From positions 124,001 through 188,000 of the forward strand of contig NZ_JYON01000007.1 of assembly GCF_000952155.1 (NCBI RefSeq): 64,000 nt of DNA, in the 5' to 3' direction. Made by a program: the position numbers and the translations under genes. The notes beneath the pieces were generated by a model. It was not told the DNA's origin and did not search any database. It saw only the letters and a list, made by a program, of their open reading frames with translations. Below are positions 1 through 10,549 of this stretch, one piece after another; positions within the stretch are counted from its first letter, which is position 1; every line of letters begins with the position of its first letter. The DNA is from Aliterella atlantica CENA595 (GTDB taxonomy: Bacteria; Cyanobacteriota; Cyanobacteriia; Cyanobacteriales; Chroococcidiopsidaceae).

Positions 1-611
1 CTAACTGGTCTCTCCTTTTTTCACGGGTGGATAAAAATCAGATTGCACTTACGAGCGCAAGTACATCTGGTTTGTTTAACTTTTTGCCGATCGCATCAAA
101 TCAGAAGATTACTTGACCTGGGGCAAGTAATCTATTTCTGTGAACGTGACAGGCGGTTTTTGTCGGAATTTCGGTAGAAACTTCAGTCCAACTTTCTGTT
201 GCTTGTTAAGCAATTGCTAACTCAGGTGAGAAACTGCTTTGACAAAGTACCAGGCATAATTTAGGACTTAAGCGAACCAGTCCGCTTAGTATCCCGCACT
301 TGATTTTAGTGGCGATCGCAAGTTTATTTGAGTGAAAAACTTGCAAATAGCCTGGTTTTTGGGCTTTACTTCTAGCTTTACTGCCGCTACCTTTTATTAG
401 CTTGTCTCCTTGCGGCTACAGTCATCAACAATTGATGCCTATCCAAGCTGTTAAGTGAAGTGCTAACAGTTAAGCTTTGTGAATTTTGACCACGATCTAA
501 TAGTTTAAATTGTTAAACGCAAATTGGCAAGTAATATATTTATTTTCACCAGTAGCGATTGAGTAGGGGTACTAACAGCTTAAAATGTTAAGCAAATTAA
601 CAAAAGAAGCA
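1..611. other. Gene-free left end, upstream of ndhN
   Basis: No convincing coding region is visible. Read on the minus strand, positions 10-17 form a purine-rich ribosome-binding site (AAGGAGAG) about ten bases from the left edge, so a minus-strand gene probably begins just outside the window. The stretch would then be a divergent promoter region for that gene and ndhN. It also holds two hairpins, at 106-133 (listed separately) and 318-344 (8-bp stem, 11-nt loop, next to a HIP1 site). No promoter boxes can be assigned with confidence. Confidence 0.5.
106..133. promoter_or_regulatory. Perfect 10-bp hairpin in the intergenic region
   Basis: Positions 106-115 (AGATTACTTG) and 124-133 are exact inverse complements around an 8-nt loop (ACCTGGGG). 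It lies upstream of both the presumed left-edge gene and ndhN, so a 5' leader structure or an operator fits better than a terminator. Function is unknown. Confidence 0.35.
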
Positions 612-1079
612 ATGGCACTCATTACTACTGGCAAGCGATTGATTCGGGATTTGGAAAAGTCCGGCGCTCTGGGCTTGTATGTACCACCAGAAGGAGGCTA
701 TGAGGGGCGCTATCAGCGTCGGCTGCGTGCTGCTGGTTATACCACTCTACATATCACAGCCCGAAGTCTAGGAGATGTAGCGGCGTACCTTACAGGCGTG
801 CATGGAGTACGTCCAGCGCATTTAGGCAAGAAAGATATTAGAGTTTATTACTTGCCGCCTTTGGTAAATTATCACTTAGAGCAACTACCACCCAAATCAA
901 AAGGGTTAGCTTTGTGGATGATTGAAGGGCATCTGCTTTCTAACCAGGAAGTAGAGTTTTTGGCGAATCTGCCTAGTATAGAGCCACGAGTCAAGATAGT
1001 CTTAGAAAGAGGAAGCGATCGCTATTTCCATTGGATGCCTTTGGCGCAGACGCTTTCGCCCAGTTATCAGGCAGTTTGA
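612..1079 (+). CDS. ndhN: NAD(P)H-quinone oxidoreductase subunit N (NdhN)
   Basis: Subunit N of the cyanobacterial NDH-1 complex, a peripheral-arm subunit specific to cyanobacteria and chloroplasts. The complex takes electrons from ferredoxin to plastoquinone in respiration and cyclic electron flow at the thylakoid membrane. The family signature is clear: IRDLEKSGALGLYVPPEGG, the YQRRLRAAGYTTLHITARSL segment, GVHGVRPAHLGKK, a central LPPKSKGL motif and a C-terminal SYQAV ending. I chose the ATG at 612 because family members begin MALITTGxxLIRDLEK; an in-frame ATG at 585 would add nine residues without family support. The protein is 155 residues, close to the usual length. It is monocistronic here, far from ndhH, which is also in this window. 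Confidence 0.93.
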   Translation: MALITTGKRLIRDLEKSGALGLYVPPEGGYEGRYQRRLRAAGYTTLHITARSLGDVAAYLTGVHGVRPAHLGKKDIRVYYLPPLVNYHLEQLPPKSKGLALWMIEGHLLSNQEVEFLANLPSIEPRVKIVLERGSDRYFHWMPLAQTLSPSYQAV

Positions 1080-1158
1080 GGGACAAGGGGACAAGGAGGA
1101 CAAGGAAGACAAATTAAGTTAAATCCTCCCTTGCTTCCCCTGCTTCCCCTGCACCCTC
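1080..1158. repeat. Purine-rich GGACAAGG repeat with inverted pyrimidine arm
   Basis: Directly after the ndhN stop come degenerate copies of GGACAAGG. They are followed by a complementary pyrimidine arm with two copies of TGCTTCCCC. AAGGAGGA near 1094 can pair with TCCTCCCTT near 1125, so the segment may fold and end transcription of the two convergent genes. Related GGGGAGCAGG-type tracts occur at 15277-15326 and around 47815-47865. Confidence 0.5.
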
Positions 1159-2853
1159 TTACCTGGGGGTTAATGCAGTAGTATTGAATTGGGCTAAAGG
1201 TTCGGATGGTAAAGACTGAACTAGGTTAACGCTAGGAATATTTTGATTGATTGCTTGAGCGTAGCTAGCACTTAAATAAGGGCGGTACTGTTGCTCGTTG
1301 GCAATGTAGGTTTGACAAAAAGCCGTACTTAAGGCTCTGATGTAACGACGAGCGATCGCTGGATTTGGTCCGACAACTTGCGATGGTAAAGCAACTGGTT
1401 CTGTTGTTGGATCGGGTTCGTCAATTGTGGAAAAATGGGTTCCACCTCCGAGCATAACTAAATACTTTTCCTTTGTAGTTAACCAGGTAAAGGGTGTTAT
1501 TTGTTCCGATAATGCTGGCGCAACTGTATCGTTACTACTACTAACTATCATCACAGGAACTTTAATCTTGCTGAGGCTAGATTGCCCGAAGACGCTGCTA
1601 GTAACGGGATTAATAGCGATCGCAGCTCTGACTCTAGAATCGCTGAGATTGTATTGAGTCTTAGGTAATTGCAGCACCCGACATTGCAGTAGTAAAGACA
1701 CATTCCAAGTGCTAGATTTATCTTCACAGTCTTTTTCTAACTTCTCAAAATTGAGCGGCGCACCTGCTAAAGCTAGCGCTGTGTAGCCACCGAACGATTG
1801 ACCGATAACTGCAACTCGATTTACATCGAGATGTTGATAATTAGCATCAGTTTTGCTTAAAGCTTGCAGGCGATCGAGTAAATATTTCACGTCATAAGGA
1901 CGATTGATAAACTCACTTGGTTCTTCTGCTGTACTTGCTGCTCCTGTTAATAGAGATCGCAACTGTTCGGCGTTGCTACCTGGATGTTCGGGAACGGCAA
2001 CGGTAAACCCATAAGATGCTAATTGTGTGGCTAAATATGCAAAGCTAGTGCGATCGGAACCTAAACCGTGAGAAATCACAACTACTGGCGACGGGCGAGA
2101 TGTAGCGGGAAGATAGATATCGACAGGGAAAAGGCGATCGCGTCTTTTATCTTCTAGTGTTAGGGTTTGTTTATTCCAGGTAAAACTTCCGCGCTGACGC
2201 AAATCGGGAAGTTGGGAAAAATCAACTTTGGTTGCATTGGTAATTTCGGCGGTTGACTGTGCGGAAACTAATGCGATCGCTTTATTTGTTTGATTAATTA
2301 TCCCTTCTATTTCTTCAGCCATGCGCTGACTTAGCCGCAAATCAACCCGAATACTATTGCTGGGAAAGTAACGCAGTACATTCAACAGCGTTAATCCTTG
2401 CGGATCGGCAGCAGCTAAAATTAGTGCTGAACGTAGAGCGTAAAAACCTGGTAAACGCGATTCTGTCTTGACAATTTGCCCCAAACGTTGCAGCAAAGCT
2501 TCGCCTTGTGGGGTATAGAAAAATTGCGAAACAGCAACAGGACTTAAGTCAATTCGAGCCGTTAATACGCGCTGCAACCTCTCCATTGACTGAGGTCCGG
2601 CGTAGTTAGCATATGCTGCTAAATCGTTGTCTAATTTGCCTGTTTTAGCGTAGTCTGCTAGCGCATCAATAGAAATTGAGCGTTCTATCGGCGCGTAAGA
2701 TATGGAGATACGTTGAGCGGCTAATACAGGGCGTGGTAGTGCTGCTGTTGTGGAAACTAGCAGGGGAATAGCGATCGCTAACGGAAATTTAGCTGCATGA
2801 CTGAATTTTTGCCAGTTTACAGGAGAATAATTTAGCTTTTGTTTGCTTAACAT
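1159..2853 (-). CDS. Secreted alpha/beta hydrolase with N-terminal DUF1400
   Basis: A 564-residue exported hydrolase of a family common in cyanobacteria. A signal peptide spans about residues 20-46 (hydrophobic core, then an AxA-like end before QRISISYAP). A DUF1400-type helical region follows at about 47-170. The alpha/beta hydrolase fold starts near 260 with SHGLGSDRTSF (oxyanion region). The nucleophile elbow is GQSFGGYTAL near 350, the likely acid is Asp in SSSNDTVAP near 440, and the likely His is in GGGTHFSTID near 475, so the triad looks complete. The substrate is unknown; a lipase or esterase is likely. It starts 9 bases after the stop of the EamA transporter and is probably the last gene of a ligA-transporter-hydrolase run. 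Confidence 0.85.
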   Translation of the reverse strand: MLSKQKLNYSPVNWQKFSHAAKFPLAIAIPLLVSTTAALPRPVLAAQRISISYAPIERSISIDALADYAKTGKLDNDLAAYANYAGPQSMERLQRVLTARIDLSPVAVSQFFYTPQGEALLQRLGQIVKTESRLPGFYALRSALILAAADPQGLTLLNVLRYFPSNSIRVDLRLSQRMAEEIEGIINQTNKAIALVSAQSTAEITNATKVDFSQLPDLRQRGSFTWNKQTLTLEDKRRDRLFPVDIYLPATSRPSPVVVISHGLGSDRTSFAYLATQLASYGFTVAVPEHPGSNAEQLRSLLTGAASTAEEPSEFINRPYDVKYLLDRLQALSKTDANYQHLDVNRVAVIGQSFGGYTALALAGAPLNFEKLEKDCEDKSSTWNVSLLLQCRVLQLPKTQYNLSDSRVRAAIAINPVTSSVFGQSSLSKIKVPVMIVSSSNDTVAPALSEQITPFTWLTTKEKYLVMLGGGTHFSTIDEPDPTTEPVALPSQVVGPNPAIARRYIRALSTAFCQTYIANEQQYRPYLSASYAQAINQNIPSVNLVQSLPSEPLAQFNTTALTPR

Positions 2854-2862
2854 GGGCGATCG

Positions 2863-3831
2863 CTATTTTTGTGATTCTATATCGATGCTACGCTCTATTT
2901 TCGGAGTATGGCTACTTTTACCTAGGGCGATCGTCACTGAACCTGCGATAACTAAGATTCCTCCTAATACTGCAAGCAATGTTAAGTGTTCTGGTGGAAT
3001 TAATGTTGGCACTAGGGAAGATACTAGCCAAACGGCAATATAGGTGACTATAGGAGTTGAGGCTGTGACTGCACTTATTTTTGAAGCTTCCCAATGCTCT
3101 AAGGCTTCGGCAAATGCACCGTAAGCTAGTAAAGTATTTAACCCACAAAACAATATTGCGCCCAATTGGACAGGACTCATAGCAAGGATGTGCAGAGGGT
3201 GAGCAAAGGGAGCAAGTATCAACGCACAACCGCCATAAATAAACAGCATGATTTGGGCAGAAGACAATTTTTGCAACAGTTGCTTTTGAGCTAAGGCATA
3301 TATCGCCCACGTAAAAGCAGCTATAACCAGCAAGCTACTACCTATAAAATAATTTATAGATGATGTAACTAAATTGTTTGCTTGTTGGTGGAAGAAAATT
3401 GTAAATCCTAGTATTAGTACGCCCAAGCCTAACCATTGCTGGATTGTATATCGTTCTTTGAAGATGGCGATCGCACCGATGCCAAATGCTACTGGGGCAA
3501 TTTGAATCAAAACTTCGGCGTTGTTGGCTGAGGTTAGGGCTAATCCTTGGACGAATAGTACGTAGTTGATGGCTAGACCGATAATGGCGATCGCTAGTAG
3601 TTTAATGGTGGGCGATCGCAAGTTATTAATTTTGGGTAGTTGCTGGCGGTTAGCTAGATAAGTTGCTAGTAGTAGGAATGATAGTAGGAAGCGAAACCAG
3701 GTAATGGTGTAAGCATCTATAGCTTGAAGGGCTATTTTGAGAGCAAGAGGTAGTATTCCCCACAGAAAAACTGAGACAAGTGATAGGGCTAGCCCTAAGC
3801 GCCAATTATGAGAGTTTTGGTGGAGTGGCAT
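2863..3831 (-). CDS. EamA/DMT-family transporter
   Basis: A 322-residue inner-membrane protein of the drug/metabolite transporter superfamily, with about ten hydrophobic segments in two EamA repeats. The first begins at SLVSVFLWGILPLALK; the second begins near residue 160 (IAAFTWAIYALAQK). The FLWG...K and TWA...K motifs mark the start of each repeat. Such carriers export amino acids, nucleosides or related metabolites, but no substrate can be read from the sequence. It lies between ligA (45-base gap) and the DUF1400 hydrolase (9-base gap) on the same strand, so co-transcription is likely. The C-terminal tail after the last helix is short and charged. Confidence 0.85.
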   Translation of the reverse strand: MPLHQNSHNWRLGLALSLVSVFLWGILPLALKIALQAIDAYTITWFRFLLSFLLLATYLANRQQLPKINNLRSPTIKLLAIAIIGLAINYVLFVQGLALTSANNAEVLIQIAPVAFGIGAIAIFKERYTIQQWLGLGVLILGFTIFFHQQANNLVTSSINYFIGSSLLVIAAFTWAIYALAQKQLLQKLSSAQIMLFIYGGCALILAPFAHPLHILAMSPVQLGAILFCGLNTLLAYGAFAEALEHWEASKISAVTASTPIVTYIAVWLVSSLVPTLIPPEHLTLLAVLGGILVIAGSVTIALGKSSHTPKIERSIDIESQK

Positions 3832-3876
3832 TTAAATAACGCACCGCAAAGACGCAAGAGAGAAAAGGGAGCAAAT

Positions 3877-6328
<2,452 letters not shown>

Positions 6329-7183
6329 ATGAAAATAAATTCTAAATTCCTCAAAGTGAGTATTGCAAGTCTGGCAGTTGTCACAGGCTTCGGTGTCACA
6401 CCAGCACTTGCAGAGTTATCTGAAGTCGGTCCAACTAGCCCAGAAACAGGCAACTTTCCCCAATGGTATAAAGATTCAACTGGGTTGAAGCTAGACTTAT
6501 GTTTGGCTGGGAGTATAGACCGCCTAGAACCACCCAACTACTGCTTGACCGAACCTCCAGACCAAAACAATCTACCATCTGTTGATAACTTCGATCCTGC
6601 AGCTTCCAACTTCCCTGATGAAGCGTTTTGGTGGACAGCCGAAGCTTTAATAACAGCCAACAATGGTAGAGCATTATTAGTATTGGCAACGGAAGCAGCC
6701 TTTGCTAACGAAGAAGTAATTGATGGCGATCAAATGGTGTTTAACCGCACCCGCATTCGCGTCCAAGGCTTAGGCTTAGTTGCGAACCGCAGGTATAGGG
6801 TAACTTATCCCTATGGGGTAAAAGTCTTAACGGCAACGCAAAGAGATCCAAGAAAGCCTGCTGAGATTAATTTGACCGAAGACTTTGGCTGTGTAGTCAC
6901 GCCTACAGCAGAGTGTAATTTCGCAGATGTTTTAGTACCTACAGGTAATAGAGGCAGAACGCAGAATCTTATTGGTAGACCTTGGTTGGTATGGGACCCT
7001 GCAGTTGCACCAGCAGCACCAGCAGGATATGTTGGCGACCCCAATGTTGACCATAGAATAACTGGTAGTCCAACTGGTAATAACTTTTTTAGGATTGAAG
7101 AACTTAATACCGATGGGACTGTACGCAGATTAGTTGGGCAGACAAACCTGTTCTCCGTTTCTGGAAAGCTTTCTGCACCATAA
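6329..7183 (+). CDS. Secreted protein of unknown function, module A copy 1
   Basis: A 284-residue exported protein with no function I can name. The signal peptide is about residues 1-29 (KFLKVSIASLAVVTGFG core, ALA cleavage). The mature part opens with GNFPQWYKDSTGL and has one Cys pair in LDLCLAGS...NYCLTEPPD and another in FGCVVTPTAEC, which could form disulfides outside the cytoplasm. The central NFPDEAFWWTAEA segment is very conserved in the second copy (8629-9486), as are GDQMVFNRTRIR and GRPWLVWDPAVAPAAP. Similar proteins with a WYxDxxGLxLxxCL opening occur in other bacteria as uncharacterised exported proteins. It is followed by module B copy 1. A structural or cell-surface role is possible, but nothing shows it. 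Confidence 0.75.
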   Translation: MKINSKFLKVSIASLAVVTGFGVTPALAELSEVGPTSPETGNFPQWYKDSTGLKLDLCLAGSIDRLEPPNYCLTEPPDQNNLPSVDNFDPAASNFPDEAFWWTAEALITANNGRALLVLATEAAFANEEVIDGDQMVFNRTRIRVQGLGLVANRRYRVTYPYGVKVLTATQRDPRKPAEINLTEDFGCVVTPTAECNFADVLVPTGNRGRTQNLIGRPWLVWDPAVAPAAPAGYVGDPNVDHRITGSPTGNNFFRIEELNTDGTVRRLVGQTNLFSVSGKLSAP

Positions 7184-7596
7184 TGATAATAGCCAACAGC
7201 TAGAAGATTTCAGATTGAGTGTTGTAGTTGTTGGCAGTAGTAAACCTACAATATTATGCTTCTTGCAAAAGTAGGCAATAGGAGCTTTTTCTTCGTTGTC
7301 TTTATCTATCCAATTATGGACTTATGCAAGAGGTTTATTAAACTGACATTGCTAAAAAATAGGGGAAAATTGTATTTTCCCCCTGTTATTATTTTGACCA
7401 TTACTACCTAAAACATCGCTTGTGTATTTGTACTGGTAGTGAGAACAATTCAGACTTTATTAGACAAATATCTACTAATTTGTCTCTGAATCTGGTTCTA
7501 CGCACAATTTAAAATAGTGTATTAATTATTATAAATAATAATAGATATTTAATGCTTAAACTAATCGCGCTACAACGATTTTAGAGGTGTAAAAGT
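7184..7596. other. Intergenic region between module A1 and B1
   Basis: About 410 bases without a gene. It contains a strong hairpin at 7362-7382 (listed separately), which suggests that A1 and B1 are separate transcripts although they are duplicated as a unit. The last 100 bases are AT-rich and should carry the B1 promoter. An AGAGG ribosome-binding site at 7583-7587 precedes the GTG start of B1. Confidence 0.45.
7362..7382. terminator. Candidate terminator hairpin after module A1
   Basis: GGGGAAAAT (7362-7370) pairs perfectly with ATTTTCCCC (7374-7382) around a 3-nt loop. It is preceded by an A-rich and followed by a T-rich segment, as expected for a factor-independent terminator. It lies about 180 bases after the A1 stop, which is rather far. 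Confidence 0.45.
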
Positions 7597-8148
7597 GTGG
7601 CTAGCAATAATATTCAAAAAGTATTTTGTCATTGCGTCGTAGCATTCTATACTGTTGTAGGATCGGGTTTAACTACTCAAGTAGCTTTTAGTCTTCCAGT
7701 TGATAAAACATTAGAGTATCCCGTATCAAGTTTAGATGCTGACAATCCTATCTGCTATATCCAGCAATCAAATGGCTCGACTTTGGATCTAAGTCAGTTA
7801 TGCAGCCAAGATGGAACTAAAACGCGACTGTCGCTTATCGATCGCCAGTTTCTTGATACTTACAATAATTCGCTCAATGCTTACCAAAAGCAAAGGAATC
7901 TTGTCACACCAGACGCGGCTCGATTAGATCCACTTTCTCCAATCCAAGTCGCTCAAGATATATGTAGCGCTCTCAATAATCAAGTACCTATAGAGCAAAT
8001 TCAAGAACAGCAGTATCAAAACATCAGCGCTACCGAAGACCGTAGAAATCAAAATATTGCTCTGATTGAATCAGATATGCTTAATTCTTTGGCTATAAAG
8101 TTTTATTGTCCTCAATTTACCCAACGCGCAGTCAATCGAGCTAACTAA
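7597..8148 (+). CDS. Secreted protein of unknown function, module B copy 1
   Basis: A 183-residue protein starting at GTG, preceded by AGAGG nine bases upstream. A hydrophobic N-terminal segment (about 10-32) looks like a signal peptide. After it comes NPICYIQQSNGSTLDLSQLC, a pattern seen in many small exported cyanobacterial proteins in which the two cysteines flank a short hydrophobic or polar segment. The second half has DICSALNNQVP and a C-terminal KFYCPQF, giving a C-xAL...YCPQ arrangement that resembles DUF732-like exported proteins; that similarity is suggestive only. It is a clear paralogue of 9760-10308. Function unknown. Confidence 0.7.
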   Translation: MASNNIQKVFCHCVVAFYTVVGSGLTTQVAFSLPVDKTLEYPVSSLDADNPICYIQQSNGSTLDLSQLCSQDGTKTRLSLIDRQFLDTYNNSLNAYQKQRNLVTPDAARLDPLSPIQVAQDICSALNNQVPIEQIQEQQYQNISATEDRRNQNIALIESDMLNSLAIKFYCPQFTQRAVNRAN

Positions 8149-8628
8149 AAGATCCTAGTTCCTGTCTACCAGCTTAGATTCTCTTCAAGATTAATACTCC
8201 TAGCGGTTTATTAAGCATCTAGCTGTAGCTTATGTATGCTCTCAAAATTAAGCCAAACGCGATCGCCCACTTGCCAATCTTTTAATTTGCGGTGTCGCAT
8301 TCAAATAGATGAGCTTGAGCGAATATTACGAGCGTTTAATGTCAAACGTTCAGATAAGGCTGTTTTTCACTGTCTTTGCAGTTGTTTTGAAACTTTTATA
8401 CATTATTTCTACAAAAGTAGCAAAATATACAGAAGTTAGACATAACTTTGACACTCAGTTATCAGACAGTTGTCAGGATAGATGTATGTGCAGATAACAA
8501 AGTCCTTTGAGATAGTATGTTTGTGCCGAAAGACATAAACACACATAACAGGCTCGATCGCTCTTTTAAGAGTAAATCAAACACAAACTTCACGTACTTA
8601 ATTACACAAATCGATAGCTAGCTCACGT
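8149..8628. other. Intergenic region between module B1 and A2
   Basis: About 480 bases between the two copies of the module. Short open frames exist (67 residues at 8236-8439 and 29 residues on the minus strand at 8211-8300), but they have no ribosome-binding site or convincing family match. A perfect 12-base palindrome, CTCTTTTAAGAG, lies near 8562-8573, about 60 bases before the A2 start. It could be an operator or chance. Confidence 0.4.
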
Positions 8629-9486
8629 ATGAAAATAGGCTCTAAATTCCTCTGGACAGGCATTGTAAGTGTAGCATTTGCTACGGGTTTAGGTATTACA
8701 CCAGTATTGGCAGAGTTGTCTGAAGTTGGTCCAACTAGCGCAGAAACAGGCAACTTTCCCCAATGGTACAAAGACTCCAATGGGTTGCAACTAGACTTGT
8801 GCTTGGCTGGAAGTATAGACCGCCCAAATCCACCGAACTACTGTTTGACCGAGCCACCCGACCAAACAAAAGCGCCTTATGTGGATAATGACAACCCTGC
8901 AGAATCCAACTTTCCAGACGAAGCTTTTTGGTGGACTGCTGAAGCTCGACTAGCAAGAAATAACGGCAGCGCGTCATTAGTATTGGCAACTGAAGCAGCT
9001 TTTGCGAACGAAGAAGTAATTGATGGCGATCAAATGGTCTTCAATCGCACCCGCATTCGCGCTCAAGGATTGGGTATGGTGAATGGCAGAAGATATAGGG
9101 TGACTTATCCCTACGGTCAAGAAACTTTGACTGCGACGCAGAAAGACCGTAGAAAACCAGTTGAAATCAGCTTTAACCAAGACTTTGGTTGTGTAGTTAC
9201 AGCTACAACAGAGTGTAATTTTAGAGATGTTTTAGCACCGACTGGCAATAGAGGCAGAACAAAAAATCTCGTTGGTAGACCTTGGTTGGTGTGGGACCCA
9301 GCAGTTGCACCAGCAGCACCACCGGGATATGTTGGCGACCCCAACGTTGACCATACAATAACTGGTAGTCCAACTGGCAACAATGTCTTTAGGATTGAAG
9401 AACTTGATAGTAGTGGCAATCCAGTCCGAACAATTGCTCAGACAAACCTGTTCTCAGTTTCAGGGAAGATATCTGGCTCAAATTGA
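8629..9486 (+). CDS. Secreted protein of unknown function, module A copy 2
   Basis: A 285-residue paralogue of the protein at 6329-7183, alignable end to end: signal peptide (residues 1-29, ending VLA-ELSEVGPTS), GNFPQWYKDSNGLQLDLCLA, NYCLTEPPDQT, NFPDEAFWWTAEA, GDQMVFNRTRIRAQGLG, FGCVVTATTEC and GRPWLVWDPAVAPAAP. The four cysteines of the mature part keep their positions. Differences cluster in the signal peptide, in the segment just before NFPDEAF and at the C-terminus. The untranslated flanks of the two copies do not resemble each other, so the duplication is probably not recent. It is followed by module B copy 2 at about the same distance as in the first pair. Function unknown. Confidence 0.75.
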   Translation: MKIGSKFLWTGIVSVAFATGLGITPVLAELSEVGPTSAETGNFPQWYKDSNGLQLDLCLAGSIDRPNPPNYCLTEPPDQTKAPYVDNDNPAESNFPDEAFWWTAEARLARNNGSASLVLATEAAFANEEVIDGDQMVFNRTRIRAQGLGMVNGRRYRVTYPYGQETLTATQKDRRKPVEISFNQDFGCVVTATTECNFRDVLAPTGNRGRTKNLVGRPWLVWDPAVAPAAPPGYVGDPNVDHTITGSPTGNNVFRIEELDSSGNPVRTIAQTNLFSVSGKISGSN

Positions 9487-9759
9487 GTTTATCTGACAAA
9501 GCAATCAGCTTTATCTCAAATCCTTGAGCCTTTAATAGTCGAAGCTGGAAAGATGAGTTGAGATGGATAAGGATATGGGGGCAAATAATACTTGCTCCCT
9601 ATTTAACTCTAAGCTGCTGATAATTTTTAATACATAGCGTGTTTAAGTTTTCTGAGCAGTTGGGCAGAGCGATCGCTCATAAATGCATATTCTCCAGGTG
9701 TATATGCTTGAGGAGCCAATAATCAGCAACGTTACCAAAAGCGTGAAGGTGTAGCAAAT

Positions 9760-10308
9760 ATGGTTGCTAGCGTTAAGAAATTATTTGCTTTAAGTGCTGT
9801 AGCAGTATGTGTTGCTCAAAGTTCATTTGTAGCTACTAATATGGCTTTTGGGGTCTCTATAAATGAATCGCCCGATTATCCTATCGTTGCTAACTTAGAT
9901 ACTAATAATCCTATTTGCTACATTCAGCAAACAAGTGGCTCAACTTTGGATTTGACTCAGTTGTGCAGTGAGGGCGGAACTAAAACGCAACTGTCGCATA
10001 CCGATCGCAAATTTCTAGAAAGTTATAATAATTCGCTAGATGCTTACCAAAACCAAAGAACTCTAGTCACACCCAATACTGAACAAGACCCTCTCTCTCC
10101 TATCAAAGTAGCTCAAGGTGTATGCAGCGCTCTCAACAATCAAGTGCCTTTAGATCGGATTGAAAAAGAACAGTATCAAAAAATTACCGCCACCGAAGAT
10201 CGTAGAAATCAAGATATTGCTTTAATAGAATCAAATATTATCAATTCTTTGGCTGTGAAGTTTTACTGTCCTCAATTTGCTCAACGTGCAGTTAATAGCT
10301 CTAACTGA
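9760..10308 (+). CDS. Secreted protein of unknown function, module B copy 2
   Basis: A 182-residue paralogue of 7597-8148. The signal peptide is more typical here (KKLFALSAVAVCVAQSSFVA core). Shared blocks are NNPICYIQQTSGSTLDLTQLC, a TQLSHTDRKFLESYNNSLDA region, VAQGVCSALNNQVP, TATEDRRNQDIALIES and KFYCPQFAQRAVN. The ATG start at 9760 is supported by the upstream GAAGGTG. Between the paired cysteine motifs lies a charged helical region containing the ATEDRRNQ block. A partner relation with module A is inferred only from the repeated gene order. Confidence 0.72.
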   Translation: MVASVKKLFALSAVAVCVAQSSFVATNMAFGVSINESPDYPIVANLDTNNPICYIQQTSGSTLDLTQLCSEGGTKTQLSHTDRKFLESYNNSLDAYQNQRTLVTPNTEQDPLSPIKVAQGVCSALNNQVPLDRIEKEQYQKITATEDRRNQDIALIESNIINSLAVKFYCPQFAQRAVNSSN

Positions 10309-10549
10309 ATGCTATTAATTCTTAAAATCAGTTGAATACTCTTTTGCTGCTAGCAAGTTATCAACTTTCCAGCAGCATTTTTATTTGTATTACTGTTGAA
10401 ATATAATGATGTAGTCACAGTACCCAAAGCTAAAATCTATCAACTTTAAACTGCAATTAATTTAGCCTTAATCCTATCTCAGTATCTTTACGGTGGAGAG
10501 CAAGATACATAGCTAACAGTTTTTTGCAGCTAAATTTGAGGAGGAGATT

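Noticed and set aside
8211-8300. 29-codon minus-strand frame (GDRVWLNFESIHKLQL) as a gene or gene remnant
   Set aside because: The sequence looks protein-like, but it has no ribosome-binding site, an in-frame stop just before the ATG and no family I can name. It could be a relic, but that cannot be supported.
8236-8497. Two overlapping plus-strand frames of 67 and 62 codons between B1 and A2
   Set aside because: Mutually overlapping, no ribosome-binding site, low-complexity Cys/Phe-rich composition.
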